Assembly (NCBI GenBank): GCA_002361935.1
Contig: DESD01000035.1
Span: 1 to 12,132, forward strand
Source of the DNA: Ruminococcaceae bacterium UBA3323
GTDB lineage: Bacteria > Bacillota > Clostridia > Oscillospirales > Acutalibacteraceae
Reading direction: 5' to 3'
Length of the DNA stretch: 12,132 nt
Positions 7,655 through 12,132 of this stretch are shown piece by piece (position 1 is the stretch's first letter; each line of letters begins with the position of its first letter). The notes below the pieces were generated by a model. That model saw nothing but the letters and a program-made list of their open reading frames with translations, did no database searches and was not told the DNA's origin. The translations under genes were made by a program, and so were the position numbers.

Positions 7655-8365
7655 ATGAGATGTAAAAACTGCGGCTCAGAGAATGAAGACGGAAGATATA
7701 TATGCCAGAACTGCGGTTCTCCGCTTTATGATGAAAATGATGAAATTATGGAAAACGGTGCATATCCTGATGAATATGAGGATGATGACGAGGAATATGA
7801 AAAAAAGGCAACAAGGAAAAGTATAATCATTATTATTGCGCTTGCTGTTGTTCTTGTTGCCGTTATTGCAGGTGTTGTTTTTGCCGTTACCAGCCTCGGC
7901 GGCAGCAAAGCTCCCGAATCAAGCAGCTCCGATAAGGTAAGTGTGTCAGACAATTATTCCGAGCCTTCGGGCAGCAGTCTTAATAACACAACCGAAAAAA
8001 CAACCGAGAAAACTACGGAATCCACAACAGAGAAAACAACCGAAAGCACAACAAAAGCCACAACAACAACCACTACAACTAGACCGAGCAGTACAAAGCC
8101 GACAGAAGCCAAATTCAAGATCTATGTTGATGTAGACGGCAACGGAAACATTTTAGGTGAGGGCGAATATGCAAAGGGAAAAAGAGTAACGCTTGTTGCA
8201 ACACCTGATGCGGGTGCCCAGTTTGTGGGCTGGTATGAAAACGGCGTTATTGTTGCTTCGGGCACGAAATATTCATTTACGGTTGACGGCGAAAGGCATT
8301 TAACAGCCTTGTTCCAGAAAGCACCGGAGGAGGTTTCGGATAATGAGCCTGCAGAAAATGAGTAA
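7655..8365 (+). CDS. Zinc-ribbon, single-TM, Thr-rich surface protein with InlB-type repeat
   Basis: A 236-aa protein with four parts in order. Residues 1-22 form a zinc ribbon with C3, C6, C17 and C20 (CKNCGS and CQNCGS). An acidic stretch (28-49) leads to one TM helix at about 56-79. A Ser/Thr-rich linker with TTEKTTEKTTESTTEKTTES-type repeats spans about 85-150. Residues 154-222 (KIYVDVDGNGNI ... GERHLTALFQK, with QFVGWYENG) match the InlB B-repeat/MucBP-like listeria-bacteroides repeat fold. The expected topology is zinc ribbon inside, repeat domain outside. The function is unknown; it could be a surface adhesin-like or sensory protein. The ATG is preceded by AAGGAGG at 7 nt, a near-ideal site. 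Its 3' end overlaps the next gene by 23 nt. Confidence 0.85.
   Translation: MRCKNCGSENEDGRYICQNCGSPLYDENDEIMENGAYPDEYEDDDEEYEKKATRKSIIIIIALAVVLVAVIAGVVFAVTSLGGSKAPESSSSDKVSVSDNYSEPSGSSLNNTTEKTTEKTTESTTEKTTESTTKATTTTTTTRPSSTKPTEAKFKIYVDVDGNGNILGEGEYAKGKRVTLVATPDAGAQFVGWYENGVIVASGTKYSFTVDGERHLTALFQKAPEEVSDNEPAENE
8326..8333 (+). promoter_or_regulatory. Ribosome binding site fixing the start of the C-GCAxxG-C-C gene
   Basis: GGAGGAGG lies inside the end of the preceding gene, 9 nt before the ATG at 8343. The in-frame ATG at 8358 has no such site, so 8343 is the preferred start and the 23-nt gene overlap is real. Confidence 0.7.
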
Positions 8366-8789
8366 GGGCGAAAGGGCAGAGGCTCTTTTTATGAAGGGCT
8401 ATAATTGCTCGCAATCGGTTGCTGCTGCGTTTGCAGAGGAAATGAATATGCAGGAAGCGGATGCTGCCAGATTAACAATTGGTTTCGGCGGCGGAATCGG
8501 CAGAATGAGAGAGGTATGCGGAACGGTTTCGAGTATGGCTTTTGTTTTGTCGGCTCTTTATGCTGATGAGGGCAAGGGTTCGGTTTATGCAAAAATTCAG
8601 GCTGTTGCGGAAAAATTTGAGCAGGAAAACGGCTCAATCATTTGCCGTGAACTTCTTGGACTGGATAAGAACGGAAAAAGATGCCCCGTTCCCGAGCCGC
8701 GTACAGAGCAGTATTATAAAAAACGTCCCTGTAATCAGCTTGTGCATATGGCTGCCGATATTTTAGCAGAATTTCTGAAAACGAATTGA
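8343..8789 (+). CDS. C-GCAxxG-C-C family protein
   Basis: A 148-aa protein of the usual family length. It shows the family landmarks: GYNCSQSVAAAF at 19-30 (C22), GFGGGIGRMREVCGTVSS at 47-64 (C59), ICRELLG with C101, and CNQLV with C130. An extra Cys, C114, is also present. The family is thought to be redox- or metal-linked because of its conserved cysteines, but no firm reaction is known to me. The central motif, usually close to CGAVTG, reads CGTVSS here, so the last Gly is replaced. It is cytoplasmic with no signal peptide. It overlaps the end of the zinc-ribbon/InlB gene by 23 nt and is followed by a strong terminator, so the two genes form a bicistron. The link between the two functions is not obvious. 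Confidence 0.88.
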   Translation: MSLQKMSKGERAEALFMKGYNCSQSVAAAFAEEMNMQEADAARLTIGFGGGIGRMREVCGTVSSMAFVLSALYADEGKGSVYAKIQAVAEKFEQENGSIICRELLGLDKNGKRCPVPEPRTEQYYKKRPCNQLVHMAADILAEFLKTN

Positions 8790-8801
8790 ATAGACGGAAT
8801 G

Positions 8802-8834
8802 AACAATCTGTTCCAAGGAACAGGTTGTTTTTTT
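8802..8834 (+). terminator. Rho-independent terminator after the C-GCAxxG-C-C gene
   Basis: AACAATCTGTTCC (8802-8814) pairs with GGAACAGGTTGTT (8817-8829), giving 12 Watson-Crick pairs plus one G-U. The tip must open to a CAAG loop. A T-tract runs to 8834. Confidence 0.92.
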
Positions 8835-8907
8835 ACTGCTTAAATATGATAAAAGCAGGTGAAAACGGCTTTTGATATGTAAAAATGCCTGCGTGATATA
8901 AAAAAAT

Positions 8908-8953
8908 AAAAATTTTTAAATTTTTTTGTTACCTTTCCCCACTTTTCTACACT
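8908..8953 (+). promoter_or_regulatory. Candidate promoter with AT-rich upstream element
   Basis: TTGTTA (8926-8931), a 16-bp spacer and TACACT (8948-8953), with TATATA just after as an alternative -10. An A/T-only tract at 8908-8927 lies directly upstream and could act as an UP element. It sits about 25 bp before the anti-sigma-like gene. The -10 match is only moderate. Confidence 0.4.
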
Positions 8954-8976
8954 ATATAGGTGAAGGGAGGTAAGTG

Positions 8977-9768
8977 ATGGACAGTAAAGATATCATTCAG
9001 TTCCTGAAATCAGAGCCGATGACATTCACTTATGAGGAAATAGAGCAGATGATGGATGATGAATTGTCAAAAGCTCCGGAGGAAATGGATACCGATTTTG
9101 TAGACATGTGCGCCGAGGTGCTTAATAATGCAGTTTCGGAAAGCACCAAAAACAAGAAAATCAAAAATAAAAGGATCAAAATTACAAAAATATTATCGTG
9201 TGCTGTTATTATTGTTGCTGTTTTGGGTATAGCAATTCCTGTTTCGGCAAAATATATCAATAATGATACATCCAATAAAATTGTTAAATTTTACGAAGAG
9301 CATTTCTCTGTTGATCTGGGAAGCGGAGAAACGGATTCAGATAAGCATCTGGATGAAAATACCGAATTGGTCGGTAAATTGAAAGACGGCGGCTTTGATC
9401 AAGTAATCCTGCCGGTTGCTCTTCTGAATGATTATACATATACGGTTGATATTGCAGAAAGCAAAAGCTTTTTATCGGCATTGATTTCGTTCAGTGCTTC
9501 CGATACGGATTTAAAAATCAGTGCGGCAATTTCTAAATATAAAAACAATTATATTGCATCTTTGCTGGATGAAGAATTAAAGGTTTCTTTTGAATATGAT
9601 TCAGCAAAACAAATTACCATAAACGGAATGGATGTTTTTGTTTTCAGCAACGAAAATTTTTCAACCATTACCTATGTTGATAAAGATACCTTTTATGATT
9701 TTCAGTTAAACAATTGCAGTTTTGATTCCGCGATTTCAATTGCCGAATCTTTAGAGGAAGGGGAATGA
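8977..9768 (+). CDS. Single-pass membrane protein, anti-sigma/DUF4367-like architecture
   Basis: About 263 aa. The N-terminal 60 residues are acidic and cytoplasmic (TYEEIEQMMDDELSKAPEE ... DFVDMCAEVLNNAV), then a Lys-rich stretch (KNKKIKNKRIKITK), a TM helix at about 70-90 and an extracytoplasmic domain of about 170 residues with mixed alpha/beta character ending SIAESLEEGE. This layout matches Clostridial anti-sigma-like and DUF4367-type proteins, which usually sit beside an ECF sigma factor; none is present here. The family assignment is from architecture, not from a diagnostic motif. ATG 8977 is chosen over GTG 8974 because GGGAGG (8965-8970) is then 6 nt away instead of 3. Its end overlaps or abuts the next gene, with which it forms a pair. 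Confidence 0.65.
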   Translation: MDSKDIIQFLKSEPMTFTYEEIEQMMDDELSKAPEEMDTDFVDMCAEVLNNAVSESTKNKKIKNKRIKITKILSCAVIIVAVLGIAIPVSAKYINNDTSNKIVKFYEEHFSVDLGSGETDSDKHLDENTELVGKLKDGGFDQVILPVALLNDYTYTVDIAESKSFLSALISFSASDTDLKISAAISKYKNNYIASLLDEELKVSFEYDSAKQITINGMDVFVFSNENFSTITYVDKDTFYDFQLNNCSFDSAISIAESLEEGE

Positions 9769-9770
9769 TT

Positions 9771-10268
9771 ATGAAAAGAATTTTAAAATTAACGGTGGTC
9801 AGCCTTCTGCTGGTTTCATTTTTAATACCGTATACGGCTTTTGCCGCAACAAATGATGCAGAATGGCAGGATATTGGAATATCCGAAGAAGAATTTTATG
9901 CTTTGTTATCTGAAAATGCCGATGATGCCATAACAGCATATACATCGGGATTAATCTCCACTTATACAATTTCAATGGCAAAGGACGGAAACAAATTAAC
10001 TATTTTAGGATATACAAGAGGAAGAACAGACGTTATCAAATGCGGCTTTACTCAGGTAATTGTTCAGCAAAGAAAAGATAGCAGCAGTAAATGGAATGAT
10101 TATTTGACTTATAAGGATTTGTATGCGGATACATTTGCATATAACTTGTTCAGAGAAATTTTTGTTCCAAAGGGTTATCAGTATAGAGTAACCTGTATAC
10201 ATTATGCCAAGAAAAATAATATATCAACTGAACATATAAGCAACTATACAAAAGTATATCAGTATTAA
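9771..10268 (+). CDS. Small secreted protein of unknown function
   Basis: About 165 aa. It has a clear Sec signal peptide: MKRILK, a hydrophobic core (LTVVSLLLVSFLIPY) and a likely cleavage after TAFA. The mature part of about 140 residues includes an acidic helix-like segment (EEFYALLSENADDAI) and a beta-rich C-terminal half (KLTILGYTRGRTDVI, QVIVQQRKDSSSKW, GYQYRVTCIHYAKK). The last part recalls small secreted Firmicute proteins annotated DUF6147, but I hold that only weakly. There is no lipobox, TM anchor or sorting motif, so it is likely released or wall-associated. ATG 9771 has AGGGG at 7 nt; ATG 9765, overlapping the upstream stop, is an alternative with GAGG at 7 nt. Tight coupling to the anti-sigma-like gene suggests a shared role. 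Confidence 0.72.
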   Translation: MKRILKLTVVSLLLVSFLIPYTAFAATNDAEWQDIGISEEEFYALLSENADDAITAYTSGLISTYTISMAKDGNKLTILGYTRGRTDVIKCGFTQVIVQQRKDSSSKWNDYLTYKDLYADTFAYNLFREIFVPKGYQYRVTCIHYAKKNNISTEHISNYTKVYQY

Positions 10269-10270
10269 TA

Positions 10271-10301
10271 AAAAAATCCCTCCAATGAGAGGGATTTTTT
10301 T
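10271..10301. terminator. Bidirectional Rho-independent terminator
   Basis: AAAAAATCCCTC (10271-10282) pairs perfectly with GAGGGATTTTTT (10289-10300) around a 6-nt loop. T-tracts are present on both strands. It follows the secreted-protein gene on the plus strand and also lies downstream of the sialidase-like gene on the minus strand. Confidence 0.9.
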
Positions 10302-10329
10302 ATTTTCCATTTTGATGAATTTTGATTCA

Positions 10330-10370
10330 CGGTATATGCCTCAGTTTTGAGAGCCACGCATTTAAACCCT
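10330..10370 (+). repeat. Copy A of a degenerate intergenic repeat
   Basis: This segment matches 12018-12059. The first 29 bases agree at 25 positions, including GCCTCAGTTTT and GAGCCACG; the tail (ATTTAAACCCT against TTCGAATCCCT) is more decayed. It sits between convergent genes, about 30 bp past the stop of the sialidase-like gene. Confidence 0.65.
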
Positions 10371-10401
10371 TAAATTATATAGATTTCCATGCAGGTTAAC
10401 G

Positions 10402-11745
10402 TTATGGATTAAGAGCTTTAACCAATTCGTCCGTATCTGTCAGATTGATTCGTTTTGAACAGATGTACGTTCTGTAATCCGTGCCGAAATTGATTTTTTC
10501 ATCAGGGCTGAATTTTCCGTAGCTTGAGGTTACAATTGTTCCGTCTTCAAGTACAACATTTCCGCAATATCCCGTATCGCTTCCTGCATAATATTCGGGT
10601 TCCGTCTGATCTTTGGTATATATGTGGGCAAGCTTGATTCTGTATTGCCCCTGCGTGCCGTTTTTTAAATCGTCATATGTACCAACCCATGCAACCCAGC
10701 CTTCACTGATAAAGCCGCCGGTGGTGCTTGTGCGTGCGTTTTGTTCTGCCTTGAGGCCCCTTTCTATTGAACGAAAGGTAATGAAAAGCCTGCCGTCTTT
10801 TGTCCATTCTGCTTTGTGTCTTTCACCATTAAGAGCAGCAGGCAATTCAACAGGCTTACTCCATGTTTCACCTTCATCATTTGAGAATGAAACGAGTGAA
10901 TTGACTTTTTTGGAATTACTTCTTGAAATCAGGCACAGTTCATCGCCCTGTCCCTGCTCAGAGCGGATGCATTCAACCTCACACATGTTTGAGGACTCTT
11001 CAATATCACGGTACTGTGAAAAATATTTTTCGGGCACACTCCACTGAGGGTTTCCCTGTTCATCAAACGTTAAAATGGTTTTGTAGTTGTAAAAATCACT
11101 GTCGTGGAAAAATCCCATCCATTTGTCAACAAACACACCGTTTTCTTTGAGCTGAGTAAGGCTTGCCATTGCCACAATCGGAATAACGGGGTTGCTGCTG
11201 TTAATGTCATAAAACGTTTCAAATTCTGTCCATGTCTGTCCTTCGTCAGTTGAAACAGAGCAGTTGAATCCGCCGTCTGTGGGATCATTTTTCCATTCCG
11301 GATTAGCAGAAATCATAATTAATTTATCATCTGTTTTTCCATCCGTGAATTTAAGGCGGTAAATGGTGGGAGTTTCCCGTGAATCTTTCCAGCTTTTTGG
11401 TGTGTTTTCCATTTCTTCAGACCATGTCACACCGCCGTCGGTGCTGATTTTATTAAGAACTGCACCCTTGCCGTGTCCGGCAGGATACACGGTTAAAATA
11501 TTACCGTTTTTCAAAAGCACGGAATCCGGATGCGCCATATATTTTTTGGAAGCATCAACAGTTGTAAGCTCATACAGATAGTCATATTTACTGTCAAGCT
11601 TTTCAGGTTTTGTACTTAAATCCAGCTCGGGGATTGTGTAGTCGGATCCTGTAAATGCCAGCGGAATGGTTTCTTTTTTCTGACAACCGTAAAAAATCAC
11701 GCAGATAAGAGCTGCACAGATTAAAACACTGATAAGTTTTTTCAT
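10402..11745 (-). CDS. Sialidase-like Asp-box (BNR repeat) lipoprotein
   Basis: A 447-aa protein. The N-terminus is a lipoprotein signal (MKKLISVLICAALICVIFYGC) with C21 as the likely lipidated Cys; FYGC is a slightly unusual lipobox. Three Asp-boxes mark a beta-propeller: STDGGVTW (101-108), STDEGQTW (165-172) and SNDEGETW (288-295). Other blade-like motifs are MAHPDSVLLKNGNILTVYPAGHGKG, SRETPTIYRL, DGRLFITFRS and GNVVLEDGTIVTSSYG. The fold is that of the exo-alpha-sialidase superfamily. The classic FRIP motif is absent; the equivalent place reads AHPDSV, so activity on sialic acid is not certain and another glycan is possible. It is anchored on the outer face of the membrane. ATG 11745 has GGAGAA just upstream. 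It is monocistronic, with its own promoter at 11789-11818. Confidence 0.85.
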   Translation of the reverse strand: MKKLISVLICAALICVIFYGCQKKETIPLAFTGSDYTIPELDLSTKPEKLDSKYDYLYELTTVDASKKYMAHPDSVLLKNGNILTVYPAGHGKGAVLNKISTDGGVTWSEEMENTPKSWKDSRETPTIYRLKFTDGKTDDKLIMISANPEWKNDPTDGGFNCSVSTDEGQTWTEFETFYDINSSNPVIPIVAMASLTQLKENGVFVDKWMGFFHDSDFYNYKTILTFDEQGNPQWSVPEKYFSQYRDIEESSNMCEVECIRSEQGQGDELCLISRSNSKKVNSLVSFSNDEGETWSKPVELPAALNGERHKAEWTKDGRLFITFRSIERGLKAEQNARTSTTGGFISEGWVAWVGTYDDLKNGTQGQYRIKLAHIYTKDQTEPEYYAGSDTGYCGNVVLEDGTIVTSSYGKFSPDEKINFGTDYRTYICSKRINLTDTDELVKALNP

Positions 11746-11788
11746 TAGAATTCTCCGTTCTTATTTGTAGTTTTATTGATTTATAATT

Positions 11789-11818
11789 ATTGTATCATAA
11801 ACACGCTGAATACTGCAA
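11789..11818 (-). promoter_or_regulatory. Extended -10 promoter of the sialidase-like gene
   Basis: On the minus strand, TGATACAAT (-10 hexamer at 11789-11794 with TG extension) and a weak -35 TTGCAG (11813-11818) at 18 bp. The expected start point gives a leader of roughly 35-40 nt. Confidence 0.5.
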
Positions 11819-11865
11819 TCCTTTCCTGTTTCAAAAAATTTTCGGAAGCTTTCTTCCTGTTTCTT

Positions 11866-11902
11866 CGGTTTACGCCTTAAAATCAGAGCTTGCTTTTCGC
11901 CC
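11866..11902 (+). repeat. Copy B of the degenerate intergenic repeat
   Basis: CGGTTTACGCCTTAAAATCAGAGC aligns with the start of copy C (12018) over CGG-TTACGCCT and TCAGAGC with small indels; the rest has diverged. An upstream AAAATTTTCGG is also shared with the region before copy C, but here about 20 bp are inserted between the two blocks. The weakest of the three copies. Confidence 0.45.
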
Positions 11903-11912
11903 TTTCCTTTAT

Positions 11913-11952
11913 AAAAAAAACAAGCAGAGTAAACAAAAGTTCACTCTGCTTG
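11913..11952 (-). terminator. Strong minus-strand Rho-independent terminator
   Basis: A 10-bp perfect stem, CAAGCAGAGT (11921-11930) with ACTCTGCTTG (11943-11952), extended by an inner AAC/GTT pairing. On the minus strand it is followed by eight T residues (11913-11920). It follows directly on the tRNA-3'-end-like sequence at 11951-11970, with its stem overlapping the terminal CCA. Confidence 0.85.
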
Positions 11953-11970
11953 GTACACCGGAAGGGATTC
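11951..11970 (-). repeat. tRNA-3'-end-like sequence, degenerate copy
   Basis: On the minus strand it reads GAATCCCTTCCGGTGTACCA. It differs at one base from the sequence at 12113-12132 and, like it, is followed at once by a terminator hairpin. The bases further upstream on the minus strand do not form a proper T-stem (AGAGGA instead of AAGGGTTC), so this looks like a tRNA fragment or attachment-site remnant, not an intact tRNA. Confidence 0.65.
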
Positions 11971-11983
11971 TCCTCTTGCTATC

Positions 11984-12005
11984 AAAAGGTACACTGTACC
12001 TTTTT
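11984..12005 (+). terminator. Short palindromic hairpin with T-tract
   Basis: AAAAGGTAC (11984-11992) and GTACCTTTT (11996-12004) form 9 bp around a 3-nt loop, with a T-run on the plus strand. It could terminate on either strand, but no plus-strand gene feeds it here. Confidence 0.45.
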
Positions 12006-12017
12006 CCTGAAAATTTT

Positions 12018-12059
12018 CGGCTTACGCCTCAGTTTTCAGAGCCACGTGTTCGAATCCCT
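12018..12059 (+). repeat. Copy C of the degenerate intergenic repeat
   Basis: The best-preserved copy. It contains GCCTCAGTTTTCAGAGCCAC and ends in GTTCGAATCCCT, which resembles a tRNA T-loop (TTCGAAT) but lacks a matching T-stem. The ending AATCCCT is an inverted match to AGGGATT in the tRNA-like copies at 11970 and 12132. Confidence 0.65.
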
Positions 12060-12070
12060 CGTCTATTGAT

Positions 12071-12113
12071 ATAATAAATAAAGGATACGGACCGATGTCC
12101 ATATCCTTTATTT
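12071..12113 (-). terminator. Terminator hairpin behind the right-edge tRNA
   Basis: AAATAAAGGATA (12076-12087) pairs with TATCCTTTATTT (12102-12113), then one C-A mismatch, a GGAC/GTCC inner stem and a CGAT loop. On the minus strand it is followed by the T-rich TATTAT. The stem begins at the last base of the tRNA CCA. Confidence 0.7.
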
Positions 12114-12132
12114 GGTACGCCGGAAGGGATTC
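12113..12132 (-). tRNA. tRNA 3' end, partial (cut by window edge), isotype unknown
   Basis: On the minus strand it reads GAATCCCTTCCGGCGTACCA. It fits tRNA positions 57-76 exactly: G57 A58 A59 T60 of the T-loop, CCCTT as the 3' T-stem strand with C61, CCGGCGT as the 3' acceptor strand, discriminator A73 and an encoded CCA. A terminator hairpin follows. The body of the gene lies beyond the window, so neither the anticodon nor its integrity can be checked; it could also be another fragment like the copy at 11951. Confidence 0.55.

Larger units (their letters stand above)
11746..12132. other. Gene-free right end with hairpins and tRNA-like repeats
   Basis: No credible gene was seen in these 387 bp. 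The stretch holds the sialidase-like gene promoter, repeat copies B and C, three strong hairpins (11921-11952, 11984-12004, 12076-12113) and two sequences resembling the 3' end of a tRNA. An open frame at 11790-12074 on the plus strand lacks a convincing ribosome binding site and runs through the hairpins and repeats. Confidence 0.7.

Noticed and set aside
7985..8100. Short direct repeats suggesting a CRISPR-like array
   Set aside because: The units are 9-15 nt, in frame, and encode a Thr-rich linker; there are no spacers of constant size.
8857..8892. GCAGG/CCTGC inverted repeat as an operator
   Set aside because: Only 5 bp with a loop of nearly 30 nt in an AT-rich region; expected by chance.
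10613..11047. A 144-codon open frame on the plus strand
   Set aside because: Antisense to the sialidase-like gene with its three Asp-boxes; no ribosome binding site or domain.
12018..12059. A plus-strand tRNA ending in TTCGAATCCCT
   Set aside because: The bases before the T-loop-like sequence (CACGTG) cannot pair with CCCTC, and no acceptor strand or CCA follows, so no tRNA fold is possible.
11790..12074. A 94-codon open frame in the gene-free right end
   Set aside because: It crosses two hairpins and two repeat copies, has no good ribosome binding site, and its sequence is unlike a real protein.

Overview
The window looks like a chromosomal segment of a gut-type Clostridia, most likely near Ruminococcus/Oscillospiraceae. 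The reasons are strong AGGAGG-type ribosome binding sites, sigma-A-like promoters, compact Rho-independent terminators, a moderately AT-rich genome, and Thr/Ser-rich linkers (TTEKTTEKTT type) on surface proteins. No phage structural gene, transposase, integrase or CRISPR array was seen. The species assignment is inference.

Layout. (1) Positions 1-1825, minus strand: a visibly more AT-rich two-gene cassette, made of a Cys-rich putative SAM methyltransferase followed by a DUF1848 protein with a radical-SAM-like CX3CX2C motif at its C-terminus. The two genes overlap by 1 nt and are followed by a hairpin at the window edge. (2) Positions 1915-7489, minus strand: a likely operon transcribed from about 7520. 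Its order is a 610-aa membrane-anchored protein of unknown function, an ABC ATPase, an 839-codon FtsX/MacB-type permease, and a YhcH/NanQ-like (DUF386) sugar protein. (3) Positions 7490-7654: a divergent promoter region with two good sigma-A promoters facing apart. (4) Positions 7655-8789, plus strand: a zinc-ribbon/TM/Thr-rich/InlB-repeat surface protein overlapping a C-GCAxxG-C-C family protein, closed by a strong terminator. (5) Positions 8977-10268, plus strand: a single-pass membrane protein resembling anti-sigma/DUF4367-type proteins plus a small secreted protein, closed by a bidirectional terminator. (6) Positions 10402-11745, minus strand: a sialidase-like (Asp-box) lipoprotein with its own promoter. 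(7) Positions 11746-12132: no gene, but dense hairpins, two near-identical tRNA-3'-end-like sequences, and members of a degenerate repeat family that also occurs at 10330.

How the genes may work together: the ABC pair with the 610-aa protein is probably an envelope export or envelope-remodelling system. The NanQ-like protein and the distant sialidase-like lipoprotein both hint at host-glycan or sialic acid handling, but they are not in one operon. The anti-sigma-like protein with its secreted partner, and the zinc-ribbon/InlB protein, add to a surface and envelope theme.

The two places most worth follow-up are the methyltransferase/DUF1848 cassette at the left edge, which may be an uncharacterised modification system, and the tRNA-end/repeat cluster at the right edge, which may be an integration scar or a tRNA-derived repeat array.
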